Origin: Kineococcus rhizosphaerae
GTDB taxonomy: Bacteria; Actinomycetota; Actinomycetes; Actinomycetales; Kineococcaceae
Assembly (NCBI RefSeq): GCF_003002055.1
Contig: NZ_PVZF01000003.1
Coordinates: forward strand, 344,647-408,646
Length of the DNA stretch: 64,000 nucleotides
Direction: 5' to 3'
The notes under the pieces were generated by a model that was not told where the DNA came from, made no database searches, and worked only from the letters and a program-made list of their open reading frames with translations. How positions within the stretch are numbered: the stretch's first letter is position 1; each line of letters begins with the position of its first letter. This document shows positions 51,661-61,407 of the stretch, one piece after another. A program made the position numbers and the translations under genes.

Positions 51661-52761
51661 TCAGGTCAGGGGTGCGAACGCCCTCCGGTCGACGCGGACG
51701 ACCTGCCCGAGACCCTGCTGCTGCAGGAATTGACCGGCGACGCTCCACGCGGTGGAGTACAGGTGCCCGTTCGCCCAGCGCAGCCCCAGCGGCATCGTCA
51801 CCTGGGCGGCGCTGCGCGCGCCGGAACGGTCCACGCGCACGATCTGCCCGACCGAGGCCGGGTCGAAACCGGGGGGCAGCCCCTCCTCCTCGGGTCCGTC
51901 CGGCGGCGGGGCCCCCTCGAGCAGTTCCGACACGTAGATCGCCCCGTCGTCGCCGACCGCCACCCCGGTCGGGCCGGAGAACCCGGTCACGGTGCGCAGC
52001 ACCGAACCGTCGTGGGCGTCGAGGACGTAGACGCGCCCCTCGCCGGGGACCAGGGACGAGAGCGTGGAGACGTACAGGTGGCCGTCCGGCCCCCAGGCCA
52101 GCCCCGTCGGGACCGAGTCGCAGCCGACGTGCTGCGGGTCGTTGTTCGGGACGCCCTCGCACAGGCCGGTCGTCACCAGCGGCGGCACGAAGAACGTGCT
52201 GAGCCGCCCGCCCTGCAGGACCAGGACGGCGTTCGCCCCGGCGTCGGCCACGAACACCCGGTCGTCGTGACCGCGCCCCGCGAGGACGGCGAACGGGTTG
52301 CTCAGGGCGTCCAGCGGCGTCCCGTCGGGACCGAACTGCGCCTGGCCGTCGGGGTTGTTCGCGAGTTCGTAGGCGGTCAGGTCGGCCAGGGTGCGCAGGG
52401 GCTCACCGCGCCGCGAGGAGTACAGCCTCGCCGCGCCGGGAGCGGGAGGACCCTCCGCCGCCCCGGTGACGACGTAGATGGTCCCGTCCTTGCGGTCGAC
52501 CCCGGCGGGGCCGCTGAAACCCGCGAGCCGGACACTGGGTCTGCCGCCGGGGATGATCCCGCTGATCTCGCCCGAGGTGGACTCGGCGACGTAGAACCTC
52601 CCGTTCTCGGACGACAGGCCGAACGGGTCGTCCAGTCCCGTCGCGACGACGGTGACGGGGTCGTGGGGGTGGGGACGGGCCTGCGCCGGCGCGGCGACCA
52701 CCACCGAGGTGGTGGTCGCGACGGCGAGGACGAGCGCTGCTGAGCGGAGCCGGTGCGTCAT
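51661..52761 (-). CDS. Secreted ScyD/ScyE-family beta-propeller protein
   Basis: A 366-residue exported protein. Signal peptide MTHRLRSAALVLAVATTTSV ending near AQA at residue 28. The rest is NHL/SMP-30-type propeller blades with repeating GLDDPFGLSSENGRFYVAE, GVDRKDGTIYVVTG, GLAWGPDGHLYVST and GVAVGDDGAIYVSE. This matches the ScyD/ScyE family known from cyanobacterial pigment clusters and common in actinobacteria with unknown role. ATG has GGAGG 7 nt upstream. Confidence 0.87.
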   Translation of the reverse strand: MTHRLRSAALVLAVATTTSVVVAAPAQARPHPHDPVTVVATGLDDPFGLSSENGRFYVAESTSGEISGIIPGGRPSVRLAGFSGPAGVDRKDGTIYVVTGAAEGPPAPGAARLYSSRRGEPLRTLADLTAYELANNPDGQAQFGPDGTPLDALSNPFAVLAGRGHDDRVFVADAGANAVLVLQGGRLSTFFVPPLVTTGLCEGVPNNDPQHVGCDSVPTGLAWGPDGHLYVSTLSSLVPGEGRVYVLDAHDGSVLRTVTGFSGPTGVAVGDDGAIYVSELLEGAPPPDGPEEEGLPPGFDPASVGQIVRVDRSGARSAAQVTMPLGLRWANGHLYSTAWSVAGQFLQQQGLGQVVRVDRRAFAPLT

Positions 52762-52901
52762 TGCGGAACCTCCGTCGTGGAGCTGCCGAGAGCTGCCTAC
52801 GGCGGAGCAGGGTAGACCCTGTGACGTCCCGGTGAGAAGGACCGGAACCGACCGGGTCCGGCGCCCGGTCGATCCAGGACCAGTTCCGGATCGGTTCCGG
52901 A

Positions 52902-54179
52902 TCAGCTCCAGGTCAGCGCCCGCGCCGGGTCCTCCAGGACGGCCGCGATGTCGGCCAGCGCCCGCGACCCGCTCTCCCCGTCGAGCATCCGGTGGTCGAT
53001 GGAGAGCCCGAGCGTGGCGAGGTAGCGGGGTTTGACCTTCCCCTTGTGCACCCACGGCCGCTGCGAGATCTTCCCGACGGCCAGGATCGCCGCCTCCCCC
53101 GGGTTGAGGATTGGCGTCCCCGTGTCGATGCCGAACGTCCCGACGTTGGTGATGGTGATGGTGCCCTCGGCCAGGTCGCGGGGTTTCGCCTTGCCCTCGC
53201 GGGCGGTCAGGGCCAGGTCGTTGAGGTGGACGGCGAGGTCCTTCAGCGACATCTCGTCGGCGTCCTTGACGTTCGGCACGAGCAGCCCGCGCGGGGTCGC
53301 CACCGCGATGCCGAGGTTCACGTAGTTCTTCACGACGATGACCTGGTTCTTCTCGTCCCAGGTCGAGTTGATGTCGGGGTTGCGGCGCACCGCCACCAGC
53401 AGCGCCTTGGCCACCAGCAGCAGCGGCGAGACGCGGATCCCCGCGTACTCGGGGTCGGTCTTGAGCCGCTGGACCAGCTTCATCGTCCGGGTGGCGTCGA
53501 CGGTGGTGAACACCGTGACGTGGGGGGCGGAGAACGCGCTCTCCACCATGGCCGCGGCCGTCGCCTTGCGGACCCCGCGGATGGGGACGTGGCGCTCGCG
53601 CTCGTGCTTCTCGAAGCGCCGCTCGGGTTCGGCCGGGGCCGCCGGGACGAGCGCGAGGACGTCGGCCCGGGTCACCGTCCCGCCCGGTCCGGTGGGTCTC
53701 GCCCCGGCCAGGTCGATCCCCAGGTCGCGGGCGAGCTTGCGCACCGGGGGTTTGGCCAGGACGTGCGGCTGGACCGGGACGGGAGCCGGGGTCTGGGTCT
53801 GGGGCTGGGCCGGCGGCACCTCGGGGGCCGCCCCCCGCCGGCGACGGGGCGCGGCCTCCTTCGCGCCGTACCCCACGAGGGTCGCCCCCAACGCCTCGTC
53901 CACCTGCGGCGCAGCGGGTTCGGCCGCCGCCTGCGCGGCCGTGCCGTCGCTGACGACGACGATGTGCGCCCCCACGTCCACGGTGTCGCCCTCGGCGACC
54001 AGGAGTTCGGTGACGGTCCCGGCCCAGGGGCTGGGCAGTTCCACGAGGGACTTCGCCGTCTCGATCTCGACGAGGACGTCGTTCACGGCGACGACGTCGC
54101 CGGGTTTCACCTTCCAGGAGACGATCTCGGCCTCGGTGAGTCCTTCACCGACGTCGGGCAGGGCGAACCGCTGGTTCAA
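52902..54179 (-). CDS. 2-oxo acid dehydrogenase E2 (dihydrolipoamide acyltransferase)
   Basis: Core acyltransferase of a branched-chain or pyruvate dehydrogenase complex. 425 residues: lipoyl domain (Lys43 in [10 protein letters not shown]), Ala/Pro linker, subunit-binding domain ([20 protein letters not shown]) and catalytic domain with [11 protein letters not shown] (His, Asp). One lipoyl domain only, as in BCKDH E2. TTG start at 54179 with GAAGGA 5 nt upstream. Third gene of E1-alpha, E1-beta, E2; no E3 gene is present, so lipoamide dehydrogenase must come from elsewhere. Confidence 0.93.
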   Translation of the reverse strand: MNQRFALPDVGEGLTEAEIVSWKVKPGDVVAVNDVLVEIETAKSLVELPSPWAGTVTELLVAEGDTVDVGAHIVVVSDGTAAQAAAEPAAPQVDEALGATLVGYGAKEAAPRRRRGAAPEVPPAQPQTQTPAPVPVQPHVLAKPPVRKLARDLGIDLAGARPTGPGGTVTRADVLALVPAAPAEPERRFEKHERERHVPIRGVRKATAAAMVESAFSAPHVTVFTTVDATRTMKLVQRLKTDPEYAGIRVSPLLLVAKALLVAVRRNPDINSTWDEKNQVIVVKNYVNLGIAVATPRGLLVPNVKDADEMSLKDLAVHLNDLALTAREGKAKPRDLAEGTITITNVGTFGIDTGTPILNPGEAAILAVGKISQRPWVHKGKVKPRYLATLGLSIDHRMLDGESGSRALADIAAVLEDPARALTWS

Positions 54180-54219
54180 CGGAGTCCTTCTCGTTCTCTC
54201 GGGGGTTGCGGGGGGTTTC

Positions 54220-55203
54220 TCAGGCGGCCAGGGACTGCTCGACGGCGTCGAGGACGCGGTCGAGGGTCGGCAGGTAGTGCTCCTCGGCCCGCGCGACCGG
54301 GTAGGGCAGGTGGTACCCGCCGACCCGCTTGACGGGCGCCTCGAGGGAGTAGAAGCAGGACTCCTGGATCCGCGAGGCCAGCTCGGCCATCGGCCCGTGG
54401 AAGGTGGGGGCCTCGGAGACGGTGACCAGCCGGCCCGTGCGGCGCACCGACTCCGCGACGGTGTCGACGTCCAGCGGCGAGATCGACCGCAGGTCGACCA
54501 CCTCGAGGTCGGTGCCGTCCTCGGCGGCCGCGGCGGCCGCGTCGAGGGCCAGCTTCGTCGTGGGCCCGTACGCGACGAGCGTCGCGTCGGTGCCCGCGCG
54601 CAGGACCCGCGCCTTGTGCAGGGGCGCGACCTGGCCGGGGGCGAGGTCGGTGTCGACCTCGCCCTTCTGCCAGTAGCGGCGTTCGGGTTCGAGGAACAGC
54701 ACCGGGTCGGCCGAGGCGATGGACTGCTGGATCATCCAGTACGCGTCGTGCGGGTCGCTGGGCGCCACGACCCGCAACCCGGCGGTGTGGGCGAAGAGGA
54801 CCTCGGGGCTCTCGGAGTGGTGCTCGACGGACCCGATGCCGCCGCCGCTGGGGATGCGGATGACGACGGGCAGCGTCAGCCGGCCGCGCGAACGGGCCCG
54901 CAGCTTCGCCAGCTGCGTCGTGATCTGGTTGAACGCCGGGTAGACGAACCCGTTGAACTGGATCTCGCAGACGGGCCGGAAACCCCGCAGCGCCATCCCG
55001 ATCGCGGTGCCGACGATGCCGGCCTCGGCCAGCGGGGTGTCGATGACGCGGTCCTCGCCGAAGTCCTTCTGCAGCCCGTCGGTGACGCGGAAGACCCCGC
55101 CGAGGGCACCGATGTCCTCGCCCATGAGCAGGACGCGCGGGTCGCGGTCCATCGCCGCGCGCAGGCCGGCGTTGATCGCCTTGCCGATCGCCATCGTCTC
55201 CAT
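54220..55203 (-). CDS. 2-oxo acid dehydrogenase E1 component, beta subunit
   Basis: A 327-residue transketolase-fold subunit forming the alpha2beta2 E1 with the upstream gene. Motifs: [38 protein letters not shown] (conserved Glu contacting the TPP ring) and [20 protein letters not shown] overlaps the E1-alpha stop (TGATG), ensuring equal synthesis. Confidence 0.94.
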   Translation of the reverse strand: METMAIGKAINAGLRAAMDRDPRVLLMGEDIGALGGVFRVTDGLQKDFGEDRVIDTPLAEAGIVGTAIGMALRGFRPVCEIQFNGFVYPAFNQITTQLAKLRARSRGRLTLPVVIRIPSGGGIGSVEHHSESPEVLFAHTAGLRVVAPSDPHDAYWMIQQSIASADPVLFLEPERRYWQKGEVDTDLAPGQVAPLHKARVLRAGTDATLVAYGPTTKLALDAAAAAAEDGTDLEVVDLRSISPLDVDTVAESVRRTGRLVTVSEAPTFHGPMAELASRIQESCFYSLEAPVKRVGGYHLPYPVARAEEHYLPTLDRVLDAVEQSLAA

Positions 55204-56369
55204 CAGGCCACTCCTCCGGCGTGAGCGTGCAGTTCGGCGTCGTGCTGTTCCCAGGCGGCGAGGAACTCGTCGCGTTCGGCGAGGACCTGCGGGTGCGGTT
55301 CGGCGTACGCGTGGTCGAACATCGCCGCCGGCTCCGGGTCGGTCATCGCGGCGACGCCGGCGCGCAGGCGCTCGGCGAGCTGCTCGCTCTCGGTCGCCAG
55401 GCGGGTCTCGAACTCCTCGTCGAGGATCCCCTCACCGGTCAGGTAGGTGCGGAACCGGTCGATCGGGTCCTTCTCGCGCCACGCGTCGACCTCGGCCGCC
55501 AGGCGGTAGCGGGTCGGGTCGTCGGACGTCGTGTGGGCGCCCATGCGGAAGGTGTACGCCTCGACGAAGGTCGGGCCCCCACCGCTGCGGGCCCGTTCGA
55601 GCGCGGCCCCCACGACCGCGAGGACGGCCAGGACGTCGTTGCCGTCGACGAGGACCCCGGGCATCCCGGCCCCCTCGGCGCGCCGGTGCAGCGGGACGGT
55701 GGACTGCCGGGCCACCGGCTCGGAGATCGCCCACTGGTTGTTCTGGCAGACGAACACGACGGGGGCGTTGAAGACCGACGCCCAGTTCAGCGCCTCGGCG
55801 GCCTCGCCCTGGGACGTCGCGCCGTCGCCGAAGTACGTGACGACGGCGGTGTCGCGGGCGGGGTCGCCGGTCCCGACGGCCCCGTCGCGCTGCACGCCCA
55901 TGGCGTAGCCGACGGCCGGCAGCATCTGGGCGGCGATGACCAGCGTGTAGGGGTGCACCCCGGTGGCGACGGGGTCCCAGCCGCCGTGGTCGATGCCGCG
56001 GAAGATGCTGAGGATGTGCAGCGGGTCGATGTCCCGGGTCAGCACCGCGCCGTGGTCGCGGTAGCTGGGGAAGACGTGGTCGTGCCGTCGGGTGGCGCGG
56101 CCGGCGCCGACCTGGGCGGCCTCCTGGCCGCGGCTGCCGGCCCACAGGCCGAGCTCGCCCTTGCGCTGCAGGGCCTCGGCCTCGCTGTCGAAGCGGCGCA
56201 GCAGCACCATGTCGCGGTACAGCCCGAGCAGCTCGTCGGCCCCGAGGTGGACCTCGTACTCGGGGTGGGGGTGCCGGACACCGTGCTGGTCGAGCAGCTG
56301 GACCATGCCGGTCCGAGCGGCGTCCTGCGGGTCGTGGGCCCGTACCGGGCCGACCGGCGAGTCGGTCAC
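55203..56369 (-). CDS. 2-oxo acid dehydrogenase E1 component, alpha subunit
   Basis: TPP-binding decarboxylase subunit, 388 residues. TPP motif GDGATSQGEAAEALNWASVF ending in QNNQWAIS. SRGQEAAQVGAG and FPSYRDHGAVLTRDID are typical for BCKDH/PDH E1-alpha; the phosphorylation-loop-like segment is YRMGAHTTSDDPTRY. Branched-chain versus pyruvate substrate is not settled by sequence alone. GTG 56369 follows GGAGGAACGCAC. First gene of the operon, behind a dense palindromic region. Confidence 0.93.
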   Translation of the reverse strand: MTDSPVGPVRAHDPQDAARTGMVQLLDQHGVRHPHPEYEVHLGADELLGLYRDMVLLRRFDSEAEALQRKGELGLWAGSRGQEAAQVGAGRATRRHDHVFPSYRDHGAVLTRDIDPLHILSIFRGIDHGGWDPVATGVHPYTLVIAAQMLPAVGYAMGVQRDGAVGTGDPARDTAVVTYFGDGATSQGEAAEALNWASVFNAPVVFVCQNNQWAISEPVARQSTVPLHRRAEGAGMPGVLVDGNDVLAVLAVVGAALERARSGGGPTFVEAYTFRMGAHTTSDDPTRYRLAAEVDAWREKDPIDRFRTYLTGEGILDEEFETRLATESEQLAERLRAGVAAMTDPEPAAMFDHAYAEPHPQVLAERDEFLAAWEQHDAELHAHAGGVA

Positions 56370-56417
56370 GTGCGTTCCTCCGTGGGGCGTCGGGTACGTC
56401 GCTCTGACGATCGTCAC

Positions 56418-56469
56418 CAACCTACGGTTGCGTAGGTGACGCGAGCGTACGTTACGCGACCGTAGGTTG
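56418..56469 (-). promoter_or_regulatory. Nested palindromes upstream of the 2-oxo acid dehydrogenase operon
   Basis: CAACCTACGGT (56418-56428) and ACCGTAGGTTG (56459-56469) are perfect inverted copies. Inside, ACCTACG and CGTAGGT (56420-56437) form a second palindrome, and GCGTACGTTACGC a third, imperfect one. They lie about 50-100 bp before the E1-alpha start, where an operator would act. Confidence 0.7.
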
Positions 56470-56495
56470 TGAACCGCCGCGCCGGTCCGACACCA

Positions 56496-56556
56496 CTCCA
56501 CCCCCGCGATCGAGGAAGCTGACGTGGCGTGAGCTTCCTCGATCGCGGGGGTGGAG
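56496..56556 (-). terminator. 25-bp perfect hairpin ending the rutA-aminotransferase operon
   Basis: Arms 56496-56520 and 56532-56556 are perfect complements with an 11-nt loop. It follows the aminotransferase gene (minus strand) and precedes the E1-alpha promoter region, insulating the two operons. Confidence 0.88.
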
Positions 56557-56579
56557 CGGGACCCGGGGTGGGTGGTGCC

Positions 56580-57683
56580 TCAGCCGAAGTCGACGCGCAG
56601 CTTCGCGGCCACGTCCAGCAGGCGCGCATTGGCCGCCGGCTCCGCGACCGTGACGCGGACCCCGGACCCGGCGAAGGCGCGGACCACGAGCCCCTCGGCC
56701 GCGAAGGCGTCGGCGAGCTCCACCGCGCGCTCGCCCACGGGCAGCCAGAAGAAGTTGCCCTGCGCGTCCGGGACCTCCCAGCCCTGCTCGCGCAGCCCCT
56801 CCACGAGGGTGCGGCGCTCGGCGACCAGCGCGGCGACGCGCTCGAGCAGCTCGGCCTCCGCGGCCTCCTGCAGGGAGGCGACGACCGCGGCCTGGGCGAT
56901 CGAGGACACCCCGAACGGGGTGGACGCCTTGCGCAGCGTCCCCGCCACCTCCGGGTGCGCGACGGCGACCCCGACCCGCAGCCCCGCCAGGCCGTAGGCC
57001 TTGGAGAACGTGCGCAGCACGACGACGTTGGGGTGCTCGCGGAACACCTCGACGCCGTCGGGGACCTCGGGGTCGTCGACGAACTCGCGGTAGGCCTCGT
57101 CGAGCACGACCACGACGTCGCGCGGCACCCGGGCGAGGAAGTCGTCGAGCTCGCCGCGGCGCAGGGCCGGGCCGGTGGGGTTGTTCGGCGAGCAGAGCAC
57201 GACCAGCCGGGTCCGCTCGGTGATCGCCGCGAGCATGGCGGGCAGGTCGTGGCGCGCGTCCGCAGTCAGCGGCACCTCGACGGCCACCGCGTCGGAGATG
57301 ACCGCGGTGATCGGGTAGGCCTCGAACGAGCGCCACGCGTAGACGACCTCGTCGCCGGGCGCGCAGGTGATCTCCGAGAGCTGGGCCAGCAGCCGGACGC
57401 TGCCCGTGGCCGCGGCGAGGTTCTCGACCCCCACGCCCCAGCGCCGCGCGGTGGTGGCGAGCATCGCGGTCGCGGCCGGGTCCGGGTACCGGTTGACGCT
57501 CGCCGCGGCCCGGCTGATCGCCGTCAGCACACTCGGCAGCGGCGGGTACGGGTTCTCGTTGGAGGAGACCTTGAAGACCTCCAGACCCTCCCGCGCCACG
57601 GCGGGCTTGCCGGCCACGTACGCCGGGACCTTGGCCATGTTGGCGCGCAACCGCGGCGCCACCGGGGAGTCGGGAGTCGTCAT
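56580..57683 (-). CDS. Class I/II aminotransferase, HisC/aromatic aminotransferase-like
   Basis: A 367-residue PLP enzyme of the histidinol-phosphate or aromatic amino acid aminotransferase family. PLP lysine in TFSKAYGLAGLRVG; also SSNENPYPPLPS, CSPNNPTGP (Asn) and LDEAYREF (Asp, Tyr). No other his gene is nearby; it starts 4 bp after the isochorismatase-like gene and is the last gene before the strong terminator, so it belongs to the rutA operon by position. A -10-like TACCCT lies exactly 6 nt before its ATG, so it may also have its own leaderless promoter. Confidence 0.88.
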   Translation of the reverse strand: MTTPDSPVAPRLRANMAKVPAYVAGKPAVAREGLEVFKVSSNENPYPPLPSVLTAISRAAASVNRYPDPAATAMLATTARRWGVGVENLAAATGSVRLLAQLSEITCAPGDEVVYAWRSFEAYPITAVISDAVAVEVPLTADARHDLPAMLAAITERTRLVVLCSPNNPTGPALRRGELDDFLARVPRDVVVVLDEAYREFVDDPEVPDGVEVFREHPNVVVLRTFSKAYGLAGLRVGVAVAHPEVAGTLRKASTPFGVSSIAQAAVVASLQEAAEAELLERVAALVAERRTLVEGLREQGWEVPDAQGNFFWLPVGERAVELADAFAAEGLVVRAFAGSGVRVTVAEPAANARLLDVAAKLRVDFG

Positions 57684-57687
57684 GCCG

Positions 57688-58320
57688 TCAGGGTACGGAC
57701 ACCCCCGCCAGGTACCGGCTCGCGGTGTCCAGCGACCACAGCTCGGCCATCTTCTGGCCCATGTCGAACAGGTTCGCCGCCTGCACGGACGCGTCGCGGT
57801 CGCCGCACGCATCGGTCACCACGAGGGGCACGAAGCCGTTCTGCAGCGTGTCCAGCGTGCTGGCCCGCACGCACCCGGACGTGCTGAACCCGCCGATGAG
57901 GACGGTGTCGACGCCCCGTTCGCGCAGCCGGGCCACCAGGTCGGTGCCGAAGTAGGCGCTGGGGTACTGCTTGACGACCTCGACATCGCCCTCCTGCGGG
58001 GCCAGGCCCTCGACGTACTCGGCGAGCGGGCTGCCGGGACCGAACGCGCGCAGCCCCGGGACCTTGCGGAAGAAGACCCCCGCGTCCGCGCCGTCGGCGG
58101 CGATCGCGACGCGGGTCACGACGACGGGGATCCCCGCCGCCCGGGCCGCGGCCATCAGCGCGCGCATCGCCTCGGCGGCCCGCACGGCGGCCGGCCCGGC
58201 GTACAGGAAGGAGCCGGGGTCGGTGTAGGCGCGGGCCGGGTCCACCAGCAGCAGCGCGGGGCGGGCCCCCGGGGTGAGTCCGGCGCCGAAACCGGCTCCG
58301 GCGTAGTCGTCGACGCTCAC
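57688..58320 (-). CDS. Isochorismatase-like amidohydrolase (candidate RutB-like or N-carbamoyl amidase)
   Basis: A 210-residue cysteine hydrolase. The catalytic triad is Asp27 (ALLLVDPARAY), Lys117 (VVKQYPSAYFGTDL) and Cys150 (GGFSTSGCVRAS). The family contains RutB (ureidoacrylate hydrolase), biuret hydrolase and N-carbamoylsarcosine amidase; length and sequence look closest to the last to my eye. Being in an operon with rutA, a role in hydrolysing the ring-opened ureide is attractive. GTG start overlaps the MFS stop (GTGA). Confidence 0.82.
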   Translation of the reverse strand: MSVDDYAGAGFGAGLTPGARPALLLVDPARAYTDPGSFLYAGPAAVRAAEAMRALMAAARAAGIPVVVTRVAIAADGADAGVFFRKVPGLRAFGPGSPLAEYVEGLAPQEGDVEVVKQYPSAYFGTDLVARLRERGVDTVLIGGFSTSGCVRASTLDTLQNGFVPLVVTDACGDRDASVQAANLFDMGQKMAELWSLDTASRYLAGVSVP

Positions 58321-59813
58321 GGGACGTTCTCCTCCACGACGGGTGGGGTGGTGGGTGGGTTGGCGGGTGCGTCGGCGGGTGGGGTGAGCGGCGCGGGACG
58401 GCGCGCCGGCAGGGCGAGGCAGGCGAGGAGCGCGCCGAGGGCCAGCAGCGACAGGACGACCATCGCGGTGCGGACCCCGCCGGAGAAGGCGCCCAGCACC
58501 TGCGGCGCCGCCCGCAGCGCACCGGCGTAGGCGTCGGCGCGGTCGGCCCCCGTCAGCTCCCGGGTCGCCAGCCCGAGCCCGACGGCGGTGCTGAGCAGGA
58601 ACCCGACGTTCTGCAGCGCCGAGCGGACCCCGTTGGCGACGCCGCGCCGGTCGGCCGGGACGGTCAGCATGAGCAGGCTCGTGCCGGGGGTCATGAACAG
58701 CCCCGTGCCGAACCCCACCGCGAGCAACCCCGCGAACACCGGCCAGTACGTCCCGTCGGGGGTCAGGACGACGGCGAGCAGGACCGTGCCGGCGAGGACG
58801 GCGGAACTGCCCACCGTGACGAGCGTGCGCGCCGGGAACCGGCCCACGAGCTGGGCGGCCACGACCGCTCCCGCAGTGGTGCCCACGGCGAGCGGGCTGA
58901 CGAGCAACCCCGCCGCCAGCGCCCCGACCCGCCCCGTGGACTGCAGGACGAGGGAGGCGAGGACGACGACGGCGTACTGCGCCGCGGCGTTGAGCAGGAC
59001 GGCCGCGTACAGCGGAGCGCGCAGGCGGTGCAGCAGGACCCCGAGGTCGACGAGCGGGGAGCGGCTGCGCCGCAGCCAGGCGACGAAGACGGCCCACAGC
59101 AGCAGGGCCGCACCCCCGAGGACCGGCCCGGCGCGGGGGAAGCCCATCGCGGTCAGGACGTCGGGCGACAGCGCCAGCAGGGTCGCCGCCAGCGCCGCGG
59201 TCGACAGCACCGCCCCGGTGCCGTCGAACCGTTCCCGCGGACCGGTCGCCGCCGGGCCCCGGGGGATGACGAGCAGGGACCAGACGAGCCCGGCCACGCA
59301 GATCGGCAGCGTCACGAGGAACGTCCCGCGCCAGCCCCACCAGCTCGTCGCCGCGCCGCCGGCCAGCGGTCCCAGGGCCTGGGTGACGGCGGCGACGGTC
59401 GCGTTGAGCCCGAGCCCGCGCCCCAGGGACCCCGGGGGGAACGTGTCGGTGAGCAGCGCGGTGGTGTTCGTCACGAGCGCGGCCGCGCCGACCGCCTGGA
59501 CGGTCCGCGCCGCGATGAGCAGCTCGGGACCGGGGGCGAGCGCGCAGGCGGCCGTGGCGAGGGTGAACAGCACGTACCCGCCCAGGTACAGCGGCCTGCG
59601 GCCGACGATGTCGGCGAGCCGGCCGATCGCGAGGATCAGCGCCGTCGTGACGAGCATGTAGGACAGCAGCACCCAGCTGGACTGGGCGGCGCTCGCCCCG
59701 AGCTCGCGCGCGATCGTCGGCAGGGCGACGTTGACGCCGGAGGTGTTGAGGAAGACGGCGACGACCCCGGTGCTGGTCGCCGAGAACACCGTCCAGGGGT
59801 TGCGGCGGCTCAT
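58317..59813 (-). CDS. MFS transporter, DHA2-like
   Basis: A 498-residue transporter with about 14 helices. Marks: NTSGVNVALPTIARELGASA, AIGRLADIVGRRPLYLGGYV (motif A) and TQALGPLAGGAATSWWG (motif C). The tail is Pro-rich. Overlaps both neighbours by 4 bp, so it is translationally coupled with the amidase and isochorismatase-like genes. Motif C suggests export; within a degradation operon it may expel a toxic product or carry substrate. Confidence 0.88.
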   Translation of the reverse strand: MSRRNPWTVFSATSTGVVAVFLNTSGVNVALPTIARELGASAAQSSWVLLSYMLVTTALILAIGRLADIVGRRPLYLGGYVLFTLATAACALAPGPELLIAARTVQAVGAAALVTNTTALLTDTFPPGSLGRGLGLNATVAAVTQALGPLAGGAATSWWGWRGTFLVTLPICVAGLVWSLLVIPRGPAATGPRERFDGTGAVLSTAALAATLLALSPDVLTAMGFPRAGPVLGGAALLLWAVFVAWLRRSRSPLVDLGVLLHRLRAPLYAAVLLNAAAQYAVVVLASLVLQSTGRVGALAAGLLVSPLAVGTTAGAVVAAQLVGRFPARTLVTVGSSAVLAGTVLLAVVLTPDGTYWPVFAGLLAVGFGTGLFMTPGTSLLMLTVPADRRGVANGVRSALQNVGFLLSTAVGLGLATRELTGADRADAYAGALRAAPQVLGAFSGGVRTAMVVLSLLALGALLACLALPARRPAPLTPPADAPANPPTTPPVVEENVP

Positions 59814-61390
59814 GCGGGGACGGTGGCTCCCCGTCCGGCCGGGGCCGCGAGGTGGTGGTCGGTGACCGCCTGCAACCCCGCACCGACGCCCAGCAGCAGG
59901 TCCTCGGCGTACGGCCGGGCGACGAGCTGGACGGCGACGGGCAGGTCGTCGCGACCGGTCCCGGCCGGCACGACGAGCGCCGGGAAACCCGTCACGTTGA
60001 ACGGTGAGGTGTTTCGGGGGACGATCTCCTGCAGCGGGACCCGTTCGTCGTCCACGTCCGCGGTGAGGTCGTCCAGGTGCGGGGCCGTCGTGCCCACCCC
60101 GGGGGTGAGCAGGACGTCGACGTCCGCCCGGTCCATGACGTCGAGCAGCTCGCGCTGGGCGAGCGCACGACCCCGCAGGGCCCGCAGGTAGTCGGCCGCG
60201 CTGACGCGGGCGCCGCGCCCCAGGCGCTTGCGGGTCCCGCCGTCGAAGAGCCCGGCGCGGTCGGCGTTGCCCTCCTGGGTCGCGGCGAGCTCGGCGGACA
60301 GGACGACCAGGCCGTCGTCGTACGCGCGCGCGGCACCGGGCAGGTCGACGTCGACGACCTCGGCCCCGTGGGCCCGCAGCACCCGCACCGTCTCGTCGGT
60401 GGCCGCGACCACCCCGGCGTCGCAGCGCTGCTCGAACCAGCCGCGGACCCGGCCGACCCGCACCCCCTGCAGGTCCGCGCAGACCTGCACGGGCGCGTCG
60501 GCCAGGACGGCGAGCACGAGGGCCAGGTCGAGGGCGCTGCGGGCCATCGGCCCGACGTGGTCGAGCGTCCACGACAGGGCGCTCACGCCGTCGCGCGGGA
60601 GGAGCCCGTACGTGGGTTTGAGCCCGGAGATCCCGCACAGCGAGCTCGGGACGCGGACGGACCCGCCGGTGTCGGTCCCCAGGGCGAACGGGACGACGCG
60701 GGCGGCGACGGCCGCCCCCGACCCCGTCGAGGAACCCCCCGTCCACCGTCCGGCGCGCCAGGGGTTCTGCACGGCGCCGTAGCGCGCGTTGAGGGCGAGC
60801 CCGCAGGCGAACTCGGTGGTGGCGGTCATGACGACGGGGACCGCCCCGGCCGCGCGCAGGCGGGCGACCACGACCGCGTCGGTCGCCGCGACCCGGTCGC
60901 CCGTCAGCAGCGACCCGCACGTCACGGGCGTCCCGGCGACGTCGACGATGTCCTTGACGCCGAAGGGGACGCCCTCCAGCGGCCGCGCCCGCCCGCCGGC
61001 CCAGCGGCGGGCGCTGTCGGCGGCGGCCTCGCGGGCCCCGGCGCACTCGGCGAGGAAGGCGGTGGGGGCGGGCCCGTCCGGGCCGACGGCGGCGAGGACC
61101 TCCTCGACCACGGTCACGGGGTCCAGCGCACCGTCCGCGTACCCCGCCAGCAGTTCCGCGACGCCCGGGACCCTCGAGGCGTCGGGGCGCGGTGCCGGGG
61201 GGGTCCCGCGCCGGGGCACCGGGCGCGGGAACCGCTCCAGGAAGGTGGTGCCGTCCCAGGGCTCGGGGGCCTGCGCGCTCGGGGAGGGCGCGTGCGGCCG
61301 GGACCGGTGCCGGCTCAGGAGCTCGTCGAACTCCTCGTCGGCCACGGGGTCGGGCAGGGCGTCGGACGAGGGTCCGGAGGGGGTCGTCAC
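59810..61390 (-). CDS. Amidase signature family hydrolase
   Basis: A 526-residue amidase with the Ser-cisSer-Lys triad: Lys in EGVPFGVKDIVDVAG, cis-Ser in RWTGGSSTGSGAAVAA, nucleophile Ser in LGTDTGGSVRVPSSLCG. The amidase fold starts near residue 75; the first part is a Pro/Arg-rich extension (RHRSRPHAPSPSAQAPEP) not usual in the family. Relatives include allophanate hydrolase and biuret-pathway amidases, which would suit ureide catabolism. GTG 61390 lies 17 bp after rutA; its stop overlaps the MFS start. Confidence 0.88.
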   Translation of the reverse strand: MTTPSGPSSDALPDPVADEEFDELLSRHRSRPHAPSPSAQAPEPWDGTTFLERFPRPVPRRGTPPAPRPDASRVPGVAELLAGYADGALDPVTVVEEVLAAVGPDGPAPTAFLAECAGAREAAADSARRWAGGRARPLEGVPFGVKDIVDVAGTPVTCGSLLTGDRVAATDAVVVARLRAAGAVPVVMTATTEFACGLALNARYGAVQNPWRAGRWTGGSSTGSGAAVAARVVPFALGTDTGGSVRVPSSLCGISGLKPTYGLLPRDGVSALSWTLDHVGPMARSALDLALVLAVLADAPVQVCADLQGVRVGRVRGWFEQRCDAGVVAATDETVRVLRAHGAEVVDVDLPGAARAYDDGLVVLSAELAATQEGNADRAGLFDGGTRKRLGRGARVSAADYLRALRGRALAQRELLDVMDRADVDVLLTPGVGTTAPHLDDLTADVDDERVPLQEIVPRNTSPFNVTGFPALVVPAGTGRDDLPVAVQLVARPYAEDLLLGVGAGLQAVTDHHLAAPAGRGATVPA

Positions 61391-61407
61391 GGGACCGTGG
61401 ACGCCGG

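Noticed and set aside
52878..52906. Direct repeat GTTCCGGATC twice near the E2 gene end
   Set aside because: Only two copies, partly in the coding end; no clear structure beyond local duplication.
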